From contig DATAAZ010000023.1 of assembly GCA_036259875.1 (NCBI GenBank), positions 1-24,629 of the forward strand: a DNA stretch of 24,629 nucleotides. Reading direction: 5' to 3'. Each line of letters opens with the position of its first letter. The stretch's first letter is position 1. The stretch is from DATAAZ01 sp036259875 (GTDB taxonomy: Bacteria; Actinomycetota; Thermoleophilia; Gaiellales; Gaiellaceae). Below, in pieces: positions 8,600 to 15,364 of this stretch. A model generated the notes under the pieces. The model worked only from the letters and a program-made list of their open reading frames with translations, was not told the DNA's origin and did no database searches. A program made the translations under genes and the position numbers.

Positions 8600-8807
8600 C
8601 GTCAGGCGGCGCACTTGATTCCATGCCTCGTGAGGTGGTTCACGCTTCCGCTTCACTTTCACCCGTTTGGGTGGGGCGCGGCGGGGGACGATCGCCCATG
8701 CTCCGTGAGCCGGGACTTGTGAGGGGCGTTACCCGGCCGGCGGGAAGCCGTAGGAGGCCGCAGCCTACGGAACCCGCGGGGGGCGGCAATAGCCGCCCCC
8801 CTTTTTT
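8600..8807 (+). ncRNA. Candidate structured non-coding RNA ending in an intrinsic terminator
   Basis: No credible coding frame occupies 8525-8810, yet plus-strand hairpins follow one another: CCATGCCTC/GAGGTGG (8621-8638), CACCC-GTTT-GGGTG (about 8660-8673), CCGGG/CCCGG (8710-8735), and a two-part stem GCGGG...CCGTAGG / CCTACGG...CCCGC (about 8739-8777) with an AAG/AA internal loop. The series ends in a textbook terminator at 8778-8807. I cannot match it to RNase P, tmRNA, SRP, 6S, or a riboswitch class that I know. It could be an independent small RNA or the long 3' UTR of selAB. The 5' end is a guess. Confidence 0.4.
8778..8807 (+). terminator. Strong intrinsic terminator
   Basis: GGGGGGCGGC (8778-8787), loop AATA, GCCGCCCCCC (8792-8801), then TTTTTT (8802-8807). 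A perfect 10-bp GC stem followed by six T is the clearest rho-independent terminator in the window. Orientation is plus. It ends whatever RNA crosses 8525-8777. Confidence 0.92.
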
Positions 8808-8810
8808 GCC

Positions 8811-8987
8811 CTAACGCCGCCGCGTCCCACGCGAGCCGAGCGTGACGCGCCCCCCGAGGCGGCCGAGCCCGACGCTCGCGGCGTGCTTACCGACGTTCAG
8901 CGTCACGCCCGGCGGGAGCCTCCTGCTGGTCGTCTCTCGCAGCCGAACGGCGGCAATGCGCTCGCCGCCGTGCGCCGTCCCTGGCAC
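8811..8987 (-). pseudogene. DUF4236-like small protein, probably truncated remnant
   Basis: The frame ending at 8811 encodes RLRETTSRRLPPGVTLNVGK followed by HAASVGLGRLGGRVTLGSRGT. This follows the DUF4236 pattern as I know it (FRKxxKxLPGVRLNLSKSG-SVSxGGRGxxVTxGxRGT), but the usual end of that domain (VGLPGTGLSY) is missing and the frame stops right after RGTRRR. A GTG at 8987 could start a 58-residue product; no ribosome site supports it. The same frame runs upstream into the frameshifted membrane gene, which is why one long open frame covers both. DUF4236 has no known function. A complete but atypical short gene is the alternative. Confidence 0.45.
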
Positions 8988-9009
8988 CCAGCTAGATGGG
9001 CCAGCGTTC

Positions 9010-9425
9010 CTAGGAAAGCTTGTCGATCGCCTGGTAGGCGTACGCGCCGCTCGCGAGCAACAGGACGCCGGTCCCGATGGCGACCGCGGCCTTCGGCAAC
9101 CTTCCCTCGCCCCGCATCCCAAGCGCAATCGCCGCGGGCGCTCAGCGAATGGCACACCGAGCCAAATGAGCGCGAGGCTCGTAACCGCCCCGAGCGCGAC
9201 GATCAAGCTCGCGCGCCGCGGATCGCCGGCGCGCGGGACGAGCCAACCGAACAGCATCACCGCGATCACCAGGACGATCGCTGTGCTGATCAGGAAGGTC
9301 GGCGGGTCCTCCAGTTCCGGATCGTCACCAAGCAGGTGATCGACGGCCATCGCCGCAAGGCCCAGCGCCGCCCCGGTGCCCGCGAGCGCCCACTCGATCT
9401 CGGTGAGCGGTCGGCGCTGCGCCAC
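9010..9425 (-). pseudogene. Small four-helix membrane protein, interrupted by a frameshift
   Basis: From GTG at 9425 the frame encodes a convincing membrane protein: helices IEWALAGTGAALGLAAMAV, FLISTAIVLVIAVMLFGWLV and ASLIVALGAVTSLALIWLGV, ending in VPFAE. Immediately after (about 9148-9150) the coding signal jumps to another minus-strand frame reading APAAIALGMRGEGRLPKAAV followed by AIGTGVLLLASGAYAYQAID, and stops at TAG 9012-9010. One missing base (or two extra) near 9149 explains this. The restored protein would have about 138 residues and four helices, with acidic DDPELEDPP between the first two. I do not recognise a family. Either the gene is broken in this genome or the base call is wrong; a programmed shift is less likely because no slippery sequence is seen. 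Confidence 0.65.
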
Positions 9426-9532
9426 GTGAGAACTCGAAGGCGGGAGCTTGCTCGCTTAGGGAGCGGCCCGCGATCCCTCGCTTCCGGGAGTGCGAACCCG
9501 CCACCGCGATCGGACGCTGCTACGGTGGCCGC

Positions 9533-9624
9533 GGAGCGGCCGGGCCCGGTGGCCCAGCCGGTCTTCAAAACCGGTGAGCCGGCGTAGCCCGTCGGTGGGT
9601 AGGTTCGACTCCTGCGCCGCTCCG
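9533..9624 (+). tRNA. selC: tRNA-Sec (anticodon UCA)
   Basis: A complete selenocysteine tRNA. The 8-bp acceptor stem is GGAGCGGC (9533-9540) with GCCGCTCC (9616-9623). The D arm is GGGCC/GGCCC (9542-9546, 9551-9555) with a 4-nt loop. The anticodon stem CCGGT/ACCGG closes the loop CTTCAAA with anticodon TCA at 9565-9567. The long variable arm is CCGGCG/CGTCGG (9579-9584, 9590-9595). The T arm GTAGG-TTCGACT-CCTGC (9599-9615) is nearly that of E. coli selC. The discriminator is G9624. CCA is not encoded (CTA follows). The 8+5 acceptor/T geometry is the bacterial Sec form. A TACGGT box at 9521-9526 could serve as -10, putting the transcript start close to 9533. Its 3' part is duplicated at 21017. 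Confidence 0.96.
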
Positions 9625-9733
9625 CTAGGCCAAAAAGCGCTCGCTAGGCGGGTTTCGGCGTCTCAAGAGCCGCTCGCGGCAGCCGCCTGAGACCGCCTGA
9701 GACCGCTGGAATCTGGCGCTCACTGGTGCACGA
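9563..9733 (+). repeat. Left copy of selC-derived direct repeat (putative att site)
   Basis: This 171-nt block starts at the selC anticodon loop (CTTCAAAA), covers the 3' half of the tRNA, and continues about 110 nt past it. It matches 21017-21196 in the same orientation, with about a dozen substitutions (seven of them in or next to the variable arm), two single-base indels and one 11-nt tandem duplication in the right copy; by hand count about 92% identity. It includes the tandem CGCCTGAGAC-CGCCTGAGAC. Repeats that start in the anticodon loop and keep the tRNA 3' end are typical scars of tyrosine-recombinase integration. Confidence 0.85.
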
Positions 9734-9931
9734 TTGGATGCGACCGGGGCGGGCCGGAAGGCTGCGGCCCCCTTGCCCGCTGGGACGTGCGGGTCCCCCG
9801 GCCTCGCGGTCGAGTTCCAACGCATACAAGGAACTCCTTCCGAGTGCTGCTTGCTCGGGTTAGCGAAGGATCCGGAGCACCGTGCGCGGGTCGCGGCCGC
9901 GCTGGAGGAGGTCGAAAGCGTGTCGGCCTAA
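9734..9931 (+). CDS. Doubtful 65-residue ORF at the inner left edge of the accessory block
   Basis: The frame reads a low-information N-terminal half and then LLGLAKDPEHRARVAAALEE, which looks like a genuine helical, charged C-terminus of some protein. There is no ribosome site before the TTG/ATG candidates and no family match that I can name. It may be the 3' remnant of a gene cut when the block formed. Apart from this frame and the selC repeat, I see nothing in 9625-10118. Confidence 0.2.
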   Translation: MDATGAGRKAAAPLPAGTCGSPGLAVEFQRIQGTPSECCLLGLAKDPEHRARVAAALEEVESVSA

Positions 9932-10118
9932 CTCGCAGTCACGCTACGCGTGCAGCGCCAGCGCCGCTCGACGTCGCGCAACGTTCGTAACCACCCCGCT
10001 CGACATCGATCGGAGCACGACTGAGCGCAAACGGACGCGCCACCGCACGCGCCTGCTCGTCGGACGTCTGCGGCTGCGTTCGCGAGACGCTCGCTCCCCC
10101 GCGAAGGAGGCGCGCCGT

Positions 10119-10208
10119 TCAGTCCGGCGCGATGTTCGGGTTGAGCCGGAAGAGCGCGGCCCGCTCGATGGGCGCGCTGGTCGCGAGCGCCTCAGCGGCG
10201 TCGGTCAT
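10119..10208 (-). CDS. 29-residue ORF coupled to the NmrA-like gene
   Basis: An ATG at 10208 overlaps the stop of the upstream NmrA-like gene as ATGA (10208-10205) and opens a frame of 29 codons ending at TGA 10121-10119. The product contains SAPIERAALFRLNPNIAPD, a sensible protein-like composition. The four-base overlap is the same coupling used throughout this region, which argues for translation. It may be a short independent peptide or the surviving N-terminus of a longer gene. I do not recognise it. Confidence 0.4.
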   Translation of the reverse strand: MTDAAEALATSAPIERAALFRLNPNIAPD

Positions 10209-11080
10209 CGTGGCGCCGCGATGGCGGGCGCGAACAGGTGCGCGTGGTCACGAGCAAAGTCCCCGAAACTCCGCGCCCGCGCGCCCGTCAGCGCCTCGAC
10301 CGCGTCGGTCACCTGTTCGGCCACGCCGTGTCGAAGCATCGCGAAGGTCTTGATCAGCTGCTCCGCGACGAACTCGGACAGGCCCGCTGCGATCAGCGCC
10401 TGCTTGGCGCCCTCGTCGGGGACGTCGACGAATTCGACGTCCCGACCGGTGGCAGACGCCAGATCGGCGGCGATCTGCGCCCAGGTAATCGCTTCCGGGC
10501 CGGTGATCAAGTACGTCTGCCGGTCGTCGCCCGCGCCGGTGAGCACGGCCGCGGCGGCCGCGCCGACATCGCGGGGGTCGACCATCGCGACCCTCGCCTC
10601 CCCCACCGGCGCGTACAGCCGTCCCTCCCTTGCGACCTGCTCCGCGGCGAGCAGCAGGTTCGACATGTAGAAGCTCGATTGGAGGATCACAAAGGAGACC
10701 CCGGACGAGCGCAGACGCTCCTCTACCTGGCCGTGCCAGTCCCAGAACGCCACTGGCGCTCCGGGTTCGGCTCCGATCGTCGACAGCTTGACGATCCGGG
10801 CGACGCCCGCCGCGGCGGCGGCGTCGATCGCGCTCGTTTCCCAGCGGACGCGGCGCGGATCGTCCGCACACGAGAGGAGCATCGCGTCCACGCCTTCGAG
10901 CGCATCCCGTACGGACGACGCGTCCGCGAAGTCGCCGACCGCGAGCTCAACCTCGTCACTGAACATCCGCCGCCCGTTCTCCGCGTCGCGCACGAACGCC
11001 CGTACCACCGCTTCTCGGCCGTGTAGCGCGCGCACGACCTGCGAGCCAGCGTTCCCCGTCGCTCCTGTTACCAGGATCAT
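10205..11080 (-). CDS. NmrA-like atypical short-chain dehydrogenase (NAD(P)-binding)
   Basis: A 291-residue Rossmann-fold protein. The N-terminal nucleotide-binding motif is GATGNAG (residues 6-12), followed by VRAFVRDAE and the acidic GDFADASSVRDAL pattern typical of NmrA/QOR2-type (SDR_a5-like) proteins that bind NAD(P) and act as redox sensors or quinone/isoflavone-type reductases. The classical YxxxK is not obvious, as is common in this subgroup; the FWDWHGQVEERLRSSG segment sits where it would be. ATG start at 11080 with AGGAG five bases upstream. It is divergent from the padR gene across a palindromic operator. NmrA-like genes beside PadR/HxlR/TetR repressors are common, and the regulator probably controls this gene. 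The substrate is unknown. Confidence 0.85.
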   Translation of the reverse strand: MILVTGATGNAGSQVVRALHGREAVVRAFVRDAENGRRMFSDEVELAVGDFADASSVRDALEGVDAMLLSCADDPRRVRWETSAIDAAAAAGVARIVKLSTIGAEPGAPVAFWDWHGQVEERLRSSGVSFVILQSSFYMSNLLLAAEQVAREGRLYAPVGEARVAMVDPRDVGAAAAAVLTGAGDDRQTYLITGPEAITWAQIAADLASATGRDVEFVDVPDEGAKQALIAAGLSEFVAEQLIKTFAMLRHGVAEQVTDAVEALTGARARSFGDFARDHAHLFAPAIAAPR

Positions 11081-11111
11081 CGTCGCTCCTGCGTCTGCTC
11101 TCGGGGTTAAA

Positions 11112-11144
11112 CTATGAAACGTACTTTTAACCTACGTTCCATAG
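11112..11144. promoter_or_regulatory. Palindromic operator between nmrA-like gene and padR
   Basis: CTATGAAACGTA (11112-11123) and TACGTTCCATAG (11133-11144) are inverted copies with one mismatch in 12 bp, separated by 9 nt. The segment 11107-11150 is strikingly AT-rich for this genome, so it probably also holds the promoters of both divergent genes. A TACGTT box inside the right arm ends 8 nt before the padR ATG. PadR dimers bind palindromes of this size, so autoregulation plus control of the NmrA-like gene is a reasonable inference. Confidence 0.65.
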
Positions 11145-11146
11145 GT

Positions 11147-11707
11147 ATGTCAAGCAACGAGTTGAGCTTCTTCTCCTATGAGATCCTCGGGCTGGTCGGG
11201 CGCGGTGGCGCCGGCGCACACGACTTGCTGCGAATGGCGAGGCACGGACGAATCCTTGACTGGGCTGGCGAGAGCCAGTACTACGTGGAGCCGAAGCGAC
11301 TCGCGAAGCTCGGCTATCTCGAGGCGCGCACGGAGCCGGGCAAGACGCGCGAGCGAACCGTCTACACGCTGACCGAGAAGGGGCTCGACGCGCTTCGCGC
11401 GTACGCGCGTACGCCCGTCCGCTTCATGCCCTTCAAGAGCGACCTCCTCCTGCGGCTGTTGATCACCGACCTCGTCGGAGAGGAGGTGACGCGGGCGAGT
11501 ATCCTCGTGCTGCGGGAGGACGTCGCCGACCTGTCCGCGCGCCTCGATCAGACAGAGGCCAACACGGTGAACCTCCCGCACCGGCGCAAGTACCTGCTCC
11601 TCGTGGTCGGCTTCCTGCGGCGACTGCTTGAGCTCCACGACACGACAGTCAACGAGGTGGAGCGCAAGTTCGCCGACAAGAGGACGCGCAAGCGCCGGCC
11701 GGCGTGA
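11147..11707 (+). CDS. PadR-family transcriptional regulator
   Basis: A 186-residue regulator. The start is taken as ATG 11147 (SSNELSFFSYEILGLVGRGG), because an upstream in-frame ATG at 11114 would place the operator inside the gene. Residues 1-85 form a PadR winged helix: the first helix ELSFFSYEILGLV, the recognition region around WAGESQYYVEPKRLAKLGYL, and the wing ending in RERTVYTLTEKGLDAL. Residues about 95-175 are a long helical dimerisation domain with a basic C-terminus. PadR proteins repress detoxification or export genes until a small aromatic or other ligand binds. The likely targets are itself and the divergent NmrA-like gene. Confidence 0.85.
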   Translation: MSSNELSFFSYEILGLVGRGGAGAHDLLRMARHGRILDWAGESQYYVEPKRLAKLGYLEARTEPGKTRERTVYTLTEKGLDALRAYARTPVRFMPFKSDLLLRLLITDLVGEEVTRASILVLREDVADLSARLDQTEANTVNLPHRRKYLLLVVGFLRRLLELHDTTVNEVERKFADKRTRKRRPA

Positions 11708-12074
11708 CGACCGCAGGACGGTTCGACGCCCGAGTAGGGGTGGCGCACGCCTATGCCGTCGGAGTTTCCGCTTCGGCCGGGAGTCACGGCGCTGTCGCAG
11801 CCGACGCCTAGGCGGAGGCGGCCTCACGTGTGCGACCACATTGCCTGGCGCGGGACGAGACGCCTTTCCCCCGAGCGGGCCCCGGGCTGCTCTTCCACCC
11901 TCCCTCGCAATAGCGCGCCGACAAGGCGGCGAACGCCACCCACAACCGACGGGCGGGCTCGCTCAACTCAACCGGCCACCGCCATCGGCGTCACGAGATG
12001 CCCCGGCGTGGCGACGTCACCGCTATGCGCGGCTGCACTCGCCACGCGGCGGTCCGCATCCAGGCGTCGAGCCC
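11708..12074. other. Intergenic stretch without a recognisable gene
   Basis: Between padR and the XRE-cupin promoter I find no frame with a ribosome site or a protein-like composition, no strong hairpin and no tRNA. Open frames on the plus strand here are arginine/proline-rich and look like GC-driven noise. Confidence 0.5.
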
Positions 12075-12116
12075 TTGACGCGCTCGAGGGCGGTGTTATG
12101 TTCGCGCTTCGCGAAC
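12075..12116 (+). promoter_or_regulatory. Promoter and inverted-repeat operator of the D-amino-acid peptide operon
   Basis: TTGACG (12075-12080), 16-nt spacer, TATGTT (12097-12102) is the best sigma-70-type promoter in the window. Overlapping the -10 and the expected start is GTTCGCG-CTT-CGCGAAC (12100-12116), a perfect 7-bp inverted repeat. A repressor bound there would block RNA polymerase. The first gene encodes an XRE-cupin regulator, so autoregulation is the natural reading. Confidence 0.7.
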
Positions 12117-12138
12117 GCCCTCACCACTTGTTCGGTCG

Positions 12139-12732
12139 ATGACGACGATCCCTATGGCCGTTGACGGCGCCCCGTTCGTCGGCCAGAGGATCCGGCGGCT
12201 GCGGATCCAGGCAGGACGTAGCTTGCGCGAACAGGCGCGTGAGATTGGCATCTCCGCCTCGTCGCTCTCGGACATCGAGAACAACCGCGGGGGTATCTCG
12301 CTGCGGCGGTTGCAACTCGTGGCAAACCACTTCGAACTCCGCCTGACGGAACTCCTTGCGGAGCCCGACGGAGCAGACGGCGCCGTGGAGAGCATCGAAG
12401 TGATGCGCGGCAACCCGGCGAGCACCCCCGGCGTGCAGCGCGGCCGCGGCGTTCTCTATCAGCTCCTCGGGCGGCCCCACGGGCACACGATCCAGCCCTA
12501 CCTTCTCTCGTTCGAGCCCAACGGAACGTACGAGGACGACATGATCGCCCACCCCGGCGAAGAGTTCGCCTACGTCCTACTGGGCGAGGTCGAGCTTCTG
12601 CTCGGCACCGAGGTACACCGTCTCGGCCAGGGGGATCTCGTCCGTTTCCGGACCGAGACGCCGCACGCGTTCCGGAACGCTTCCTCGATGGGCGTCGGGG
12701 TCGTCCTCGGCGCCGCAACCCCGCCCTGGTGA
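12139..12732 (+). CDS. XRE-family regulator with C-terminal cupin domain
   Basis: A 197-residue HTH-cupin protein. The helix-turn-helix occupies about residues 14-70 (IRRLRIQAGRSLREQAREIG, ISASSLSDIENNRGGISLRR). The cupin_2 barrel occupies about residues 115-195, with PGEEFAYVLLGEVELLLG and GQGDLVRFRTETPHAFRN; this carries most of the cupin ligand-binding pattern. Members of this class sense a small metabolite in the cupin and control nearby amino-acid, peptide or polyamine catabolism genes. The ATG at 12139 is used; ATG 12154 is an alternative. It is the first gene of the operon, 31 nt before the binding-protein gene, under a promoter with an inverted-repeat operator. Confidence 0.9.
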   Translation: MTTIPMAVDGAPFVGQRIRRLRIQAGRSLREQAREIGISASSLSDIENNRGGISLRRLQLVANHFELRLTELLAEPDGADGAVESIEVMRGNPASTPGVQRGRGVLYQLLGRPHGHTIQPYLLSFEPNGTYEDDMIAHPGEEFAYVLLGEVELLLGTEVHRLGQGDLVRFRTETPHAFRNASSMGVGVVLGAATPPW

Positions 12733-12763
12733 TTCCTGGGCAAACCCCCGAAGGGAGACGCAA

Positions 12764-14422
12764 ATGAGCAACCAGCCCCCAATCGGGCGCGAGCCTCTCG
12801 GGCCCGATGCCCTCGAACGGTTCGTCAAGGAGGAGATCACCCGCAAACAAGCGATCCTTCGCTTTGGTGCCGCAAGCGCGCTCGTCGCACTCCCCGGCTG
12901 GCTTGCGGCCTGCGGCGGCGGCGGGGAGGGAGAGGGGCAGCAGACCGGTACGACGCCCGGGGACGTCAAGAAGGGCGGCCGCTTCAGCATGGCCCGGAAC
13001 GAGGAACCCCTCTCGCTCGACCCGATCGTGCCCTCGGACAACGGCTCGATCTGGATCATTTACCAGATGTTCGATCAACTCACGACGGTGAACGAGGATT
13101 CGAGCGGCATCGCGCCCTCGATCGCGGAGAGCTGGGAGATCTCGCCGGACGGAAAGCTCTACACGTTCGCCATCCGCCAGGGCGTGACGTTCCACGACGG
13201 CGCCCCGATGACGATGGAGGACGTGGTCTTCTCGCTCGAGCGCGTGTTCGACCCGAAGGGATCCGGCTACTCGTTCCTCTTCGGCACCGTCAAAGGCGTG
13301 AGGGCCGTCGACGACACGCACGTCCAGGTCTCCCTGAAGGAGCCGTTCACCCCGCTACTCGACAACCTCAACGTCTTCCCCGCGTCGATCGTGCCGAAGG
13401 CGGCCGTGGAGGCGGACGCAGAAGCATTCGCGCAAAACCCGGTCGGCACGGGTGCTTTCAAGCTCGAGGAGTTCGCGAAGGGCCGGCATGTTCACCTCGT
13501 CAAGCACGACAAATACTGGAAGCCTGACCGGCCGCACGTCGACGAGGTCTTTATCCCGTACGTCACCGATGACAACACCCGCATCCTCAGGGTGCAAGGC
13601 GGGGAAGTCGACGCCGCGGTCGCGATCCCGTACGCGCAAATCGACCAGCTCGACGCGCAGAACGAGATCGACGTGCAGATCGAGGAGCTCTTCCGCTTCG
13701 ACGGGATGTGGCTCAACCACGCCGAGGCGCCACTGGACGACGTGAAGGTCCGGCAAGCGTTGAACTACGCGACCGACAAAGAGGCGATGCTCAAGAGCAT
13801 CTTCTTCGACAAGGTCGAGATCGCGAACCACATGATGCCGAAGATGAAATACTGGCGGGACGACGTCGCCGCCTACGAGTACGACCCCGAGCGGGCGAAG
13901 TCGCTAATTGCGGAGTCAAAGGCGGCGGACGGATTCACGCTGCCGATCGTGATCCCTACGGGCGACGTGATTATCCAGCAGATCGCCCAAATCGTGAAGG
14001 AGTCGTACGAAGAGATCGGCGTCAACGTCAGGATCACCAATCTCGACATCGGGACCGCGTACACGAACTTCTCGAGCTTCAACTACACCGCAGGGGCCAA
14101 CTGGTACATCACGAGCGACGTGCCCGGACCGGACGAGCTCGCGGCGATCCAGTTCGACTTCAGCGCCGAGAGCGGGACGAAGTCGTTCTTCACCAACTAC
14201 AACAGCCCACGGGCGACCCGACTCGTCCGGGAGGCCGGGCGCTCGGATGACGCGACGCGGGAGCAGCTCTTCGGCGAGCTGCAGCAGCTCGTGATGGACG
14301 ACGCAGTGCTCGTCGCGCTCTTCTTCACGCCCGCTCGCGCGGCGTTGCGCAGTCATGTGCGGGACTTCAAGACGGTCAAGACGGCGTGGTGGCGGCTGGA
14401 GGACGTCTGGCTCGACACGTAG
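12764..14422 (+). CDS. Peptide ABC transporter substrate-binding lipoprotein (SBP_bac_5 family)
   Basis: A 552-residue extracellular lipoprotein that captures short peptides for the permease encoded next. AAGGGAGA precedes ATG 12764. An unusually long N-terminal region of about 25 residues, containing the basic ITRKQAILRFG, leads to a hydrophobic stretch and a lipobox LAAC with Cys50; Tat export is possible. A Gly/Glu-rich linker follows, then the family domain: SLDPIVPSDNGSIWIIYQMF, YTFAIRQGVTFHDGAPMT, TGAFKLEEFAKGRHV, and RQALNYATDKEAML. Length and layout match DppA/OppA-type cluster C proteins. Because the operon encodes a D-aminopeptidase, the ligand is inferred to be a D-residue-containing di- or oligopeptide; the sequence alone does not show this. 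Confidence 0.93.
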   Translation: MSNQPPIGREPLGPDALERFVKEEITRKQAILRFGAASALVALPGWLAACGGGGEGEGQQTGTTPGDVKKGGRFSMARNEEPLSLDPIVPSDNGSIWIIYQMFDQLTTVNEDSSGIAPSIAESWEISPDGKLYTFAIRQGVTFHDGAPMTMEDVVFSLERVFDPKGSGYSFLFGTVKGVRAVDDTHVQVSLKEPFTPLLDNLNVFPASIVPKAAVEADAEAFAQNPVGTGAFKLEEFAKGRHVHLVKHDKYWKPDRPHVDEVFIPYVTDDNTRILRVQGGEVDAAVAIPYAQIDQLDAQNEIDVQIEELFRFDGMWLNHAEAPLDDVKVRQALNYATDKEAMLKSIFFDKVEIANHMMPKMKYWRDDVAAYEYDPERAKSLIAESKAADGFTLPIVIPTGDVIIQQIAQIVKESYEEIGVNVRITNLDIGTAYTNFSSFNYTAGANWYITSDVPGPDELAAIQFDFSAESGTKSFFTNYNSPRATRLVREAGRSDDATREQLFGELQQLVMDDAVLVALFFTPARAALRSHVRDFKTVKTAWWRLEDVWLDT

Positions 14423-14428
14423 CGCGAC

Positions 14429-15364
14429 ATGCTCCGCTTCCTCGGGCTCCGGCTGATCCACACCCTGCCCGTCATCATCGGGATCACGCTCGCTGCGTTC
14501 GTGTTGATCCACGCGGTGCCGGGCGACCCGATCAGGATCATGCTCGGGGGCAAGGCCTCGCAGGAGCACATTGACGAGGTCGAACATCAGCTCGGCATCG
14601 ATCGTCCCCTTCCCGAGCAGTACGTCGACTTCGTAACCGGGATCCCGCAGGGCGAGCTCGGCGACTCGATCATCCTCCGGCGCCCGGTGTCCTCGGTTGT
14701 CGGCGAGCGCCTCGGCCCTAGCGTCTTCCTGCTCGCCTACGCAACCCTGATCGCCGTTGCCGTCGCGCTCCCGCTCGGCATTGCCTCGGCACTGCGGCGA
14801 AACCGGATTACCGACCACCTCATCCGCCTGTTGACGCTGATCGCCTTCGCCATGCCGGGGTTCTGGCTCGGACTCATCCTCATCCGCAACCTCTCGCTGA
14901 ACCTGGGCGCTTTCCCAGTCGCCGGCTACGGAGAGGGCTTCATCGACAACCTGCACCACCTGACGCTCCCCGCGCTCACGATCGGGCTCTTCCTAGCGGC
15001 GATGCTCGTCCGCTCGCTGCGCTCGAGCCTCGTCGAGGTCTTCTCAGCGGAGTACATCGAGGCCGCGAGAGCGCGTGGCCTCTCCGAGCCGCGGGTCGTG
15101 CTGAAGCATGCCCTGCGTAACTCGCTCATCGCGACGATCACGGTGCTCGCGGTCAATCTCGGCTGGCTGATCTCGAGTGCGGTCGTCATCGAGAAGGTGT
15201 TCGACATCCCCGGCCTCGGGCACCTCCTCGTGGAGTCGATCTACACGCGCGACTTCCCGACCATTCAGGCACTGACGCTCGTCTTCGGGCTCCTGGTCAT
15301 CACCATCAATCTTCTCTCCGACCTCGCTTACGCGGCCGTCGATCCGCGCGTCCGCTACGGCTGA
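14429..15364 (+). CDS. dppB: Dipeptide/oligopeptide ABC transporter permease (DppB type)
   Basis: A 311-residue inner-membrane subunit forming half of the translocation channel. The N-terminus LGLRLIHTLPVIIGITLAAF is typical of DppB/OppB/NikB, followed by the periplasmic loop with VPGDPIRIMLGG. The ATPase-coupling EAA loop reads EYIEAARARGLSEPRVVLKHALRN. Six hydrophobic helices are visible and the C-terminus ends in DLAYAAVDPRVRYG, as in the family. The ATG is 6 nt after the binding-protein stop, and the gene overlaps the next permease gene by one base. The symbol reflects subunit type rather than proven substrate. Confidence 0.93.
   Translation: MLRFLGLRLIHTLPVIIGITLAAFVLIHAVPGDPIRIMLGGKASQEHIDEVEHQLGIDRPLPEQYVDFVTGIPQGELGDSIILRRPVSSVVGERLGPSVFLLAYATLIAVAVALPLGIASALRRNRITDHLIRLLTLIAFAMPGFWLGLILIRNLSLNLGAFPVAGYGEGFIDNLHHLTLPALTIGLFLAAMLVRSLRSSLVEVFSAEYIEAARARGLSEPRVVLKHALRNSLIATITVLAVNLGWLISSAVVIEKVFDIPGLGHLLVESIYTRDFPTIQALTLVFGLLVITINLLSDLAYAAVDPRVRYG

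Noticed and set aside
8600..8807. Cobalamin, c-di-GMP or other riboswitch; RNase P, SRP or 6S RNA
   Set aside because: None of the conserved core sequences of these families could be found; left as an unassigned structured region.
9148..9152. Programmed frameshift or UGA recoding in the membrane gene
   Set aside because: A TGA is present in the shifted frame next to the break, but no slippery heptamer or SECIS-like hairpin is placed to use it; a plain indel is simpler.
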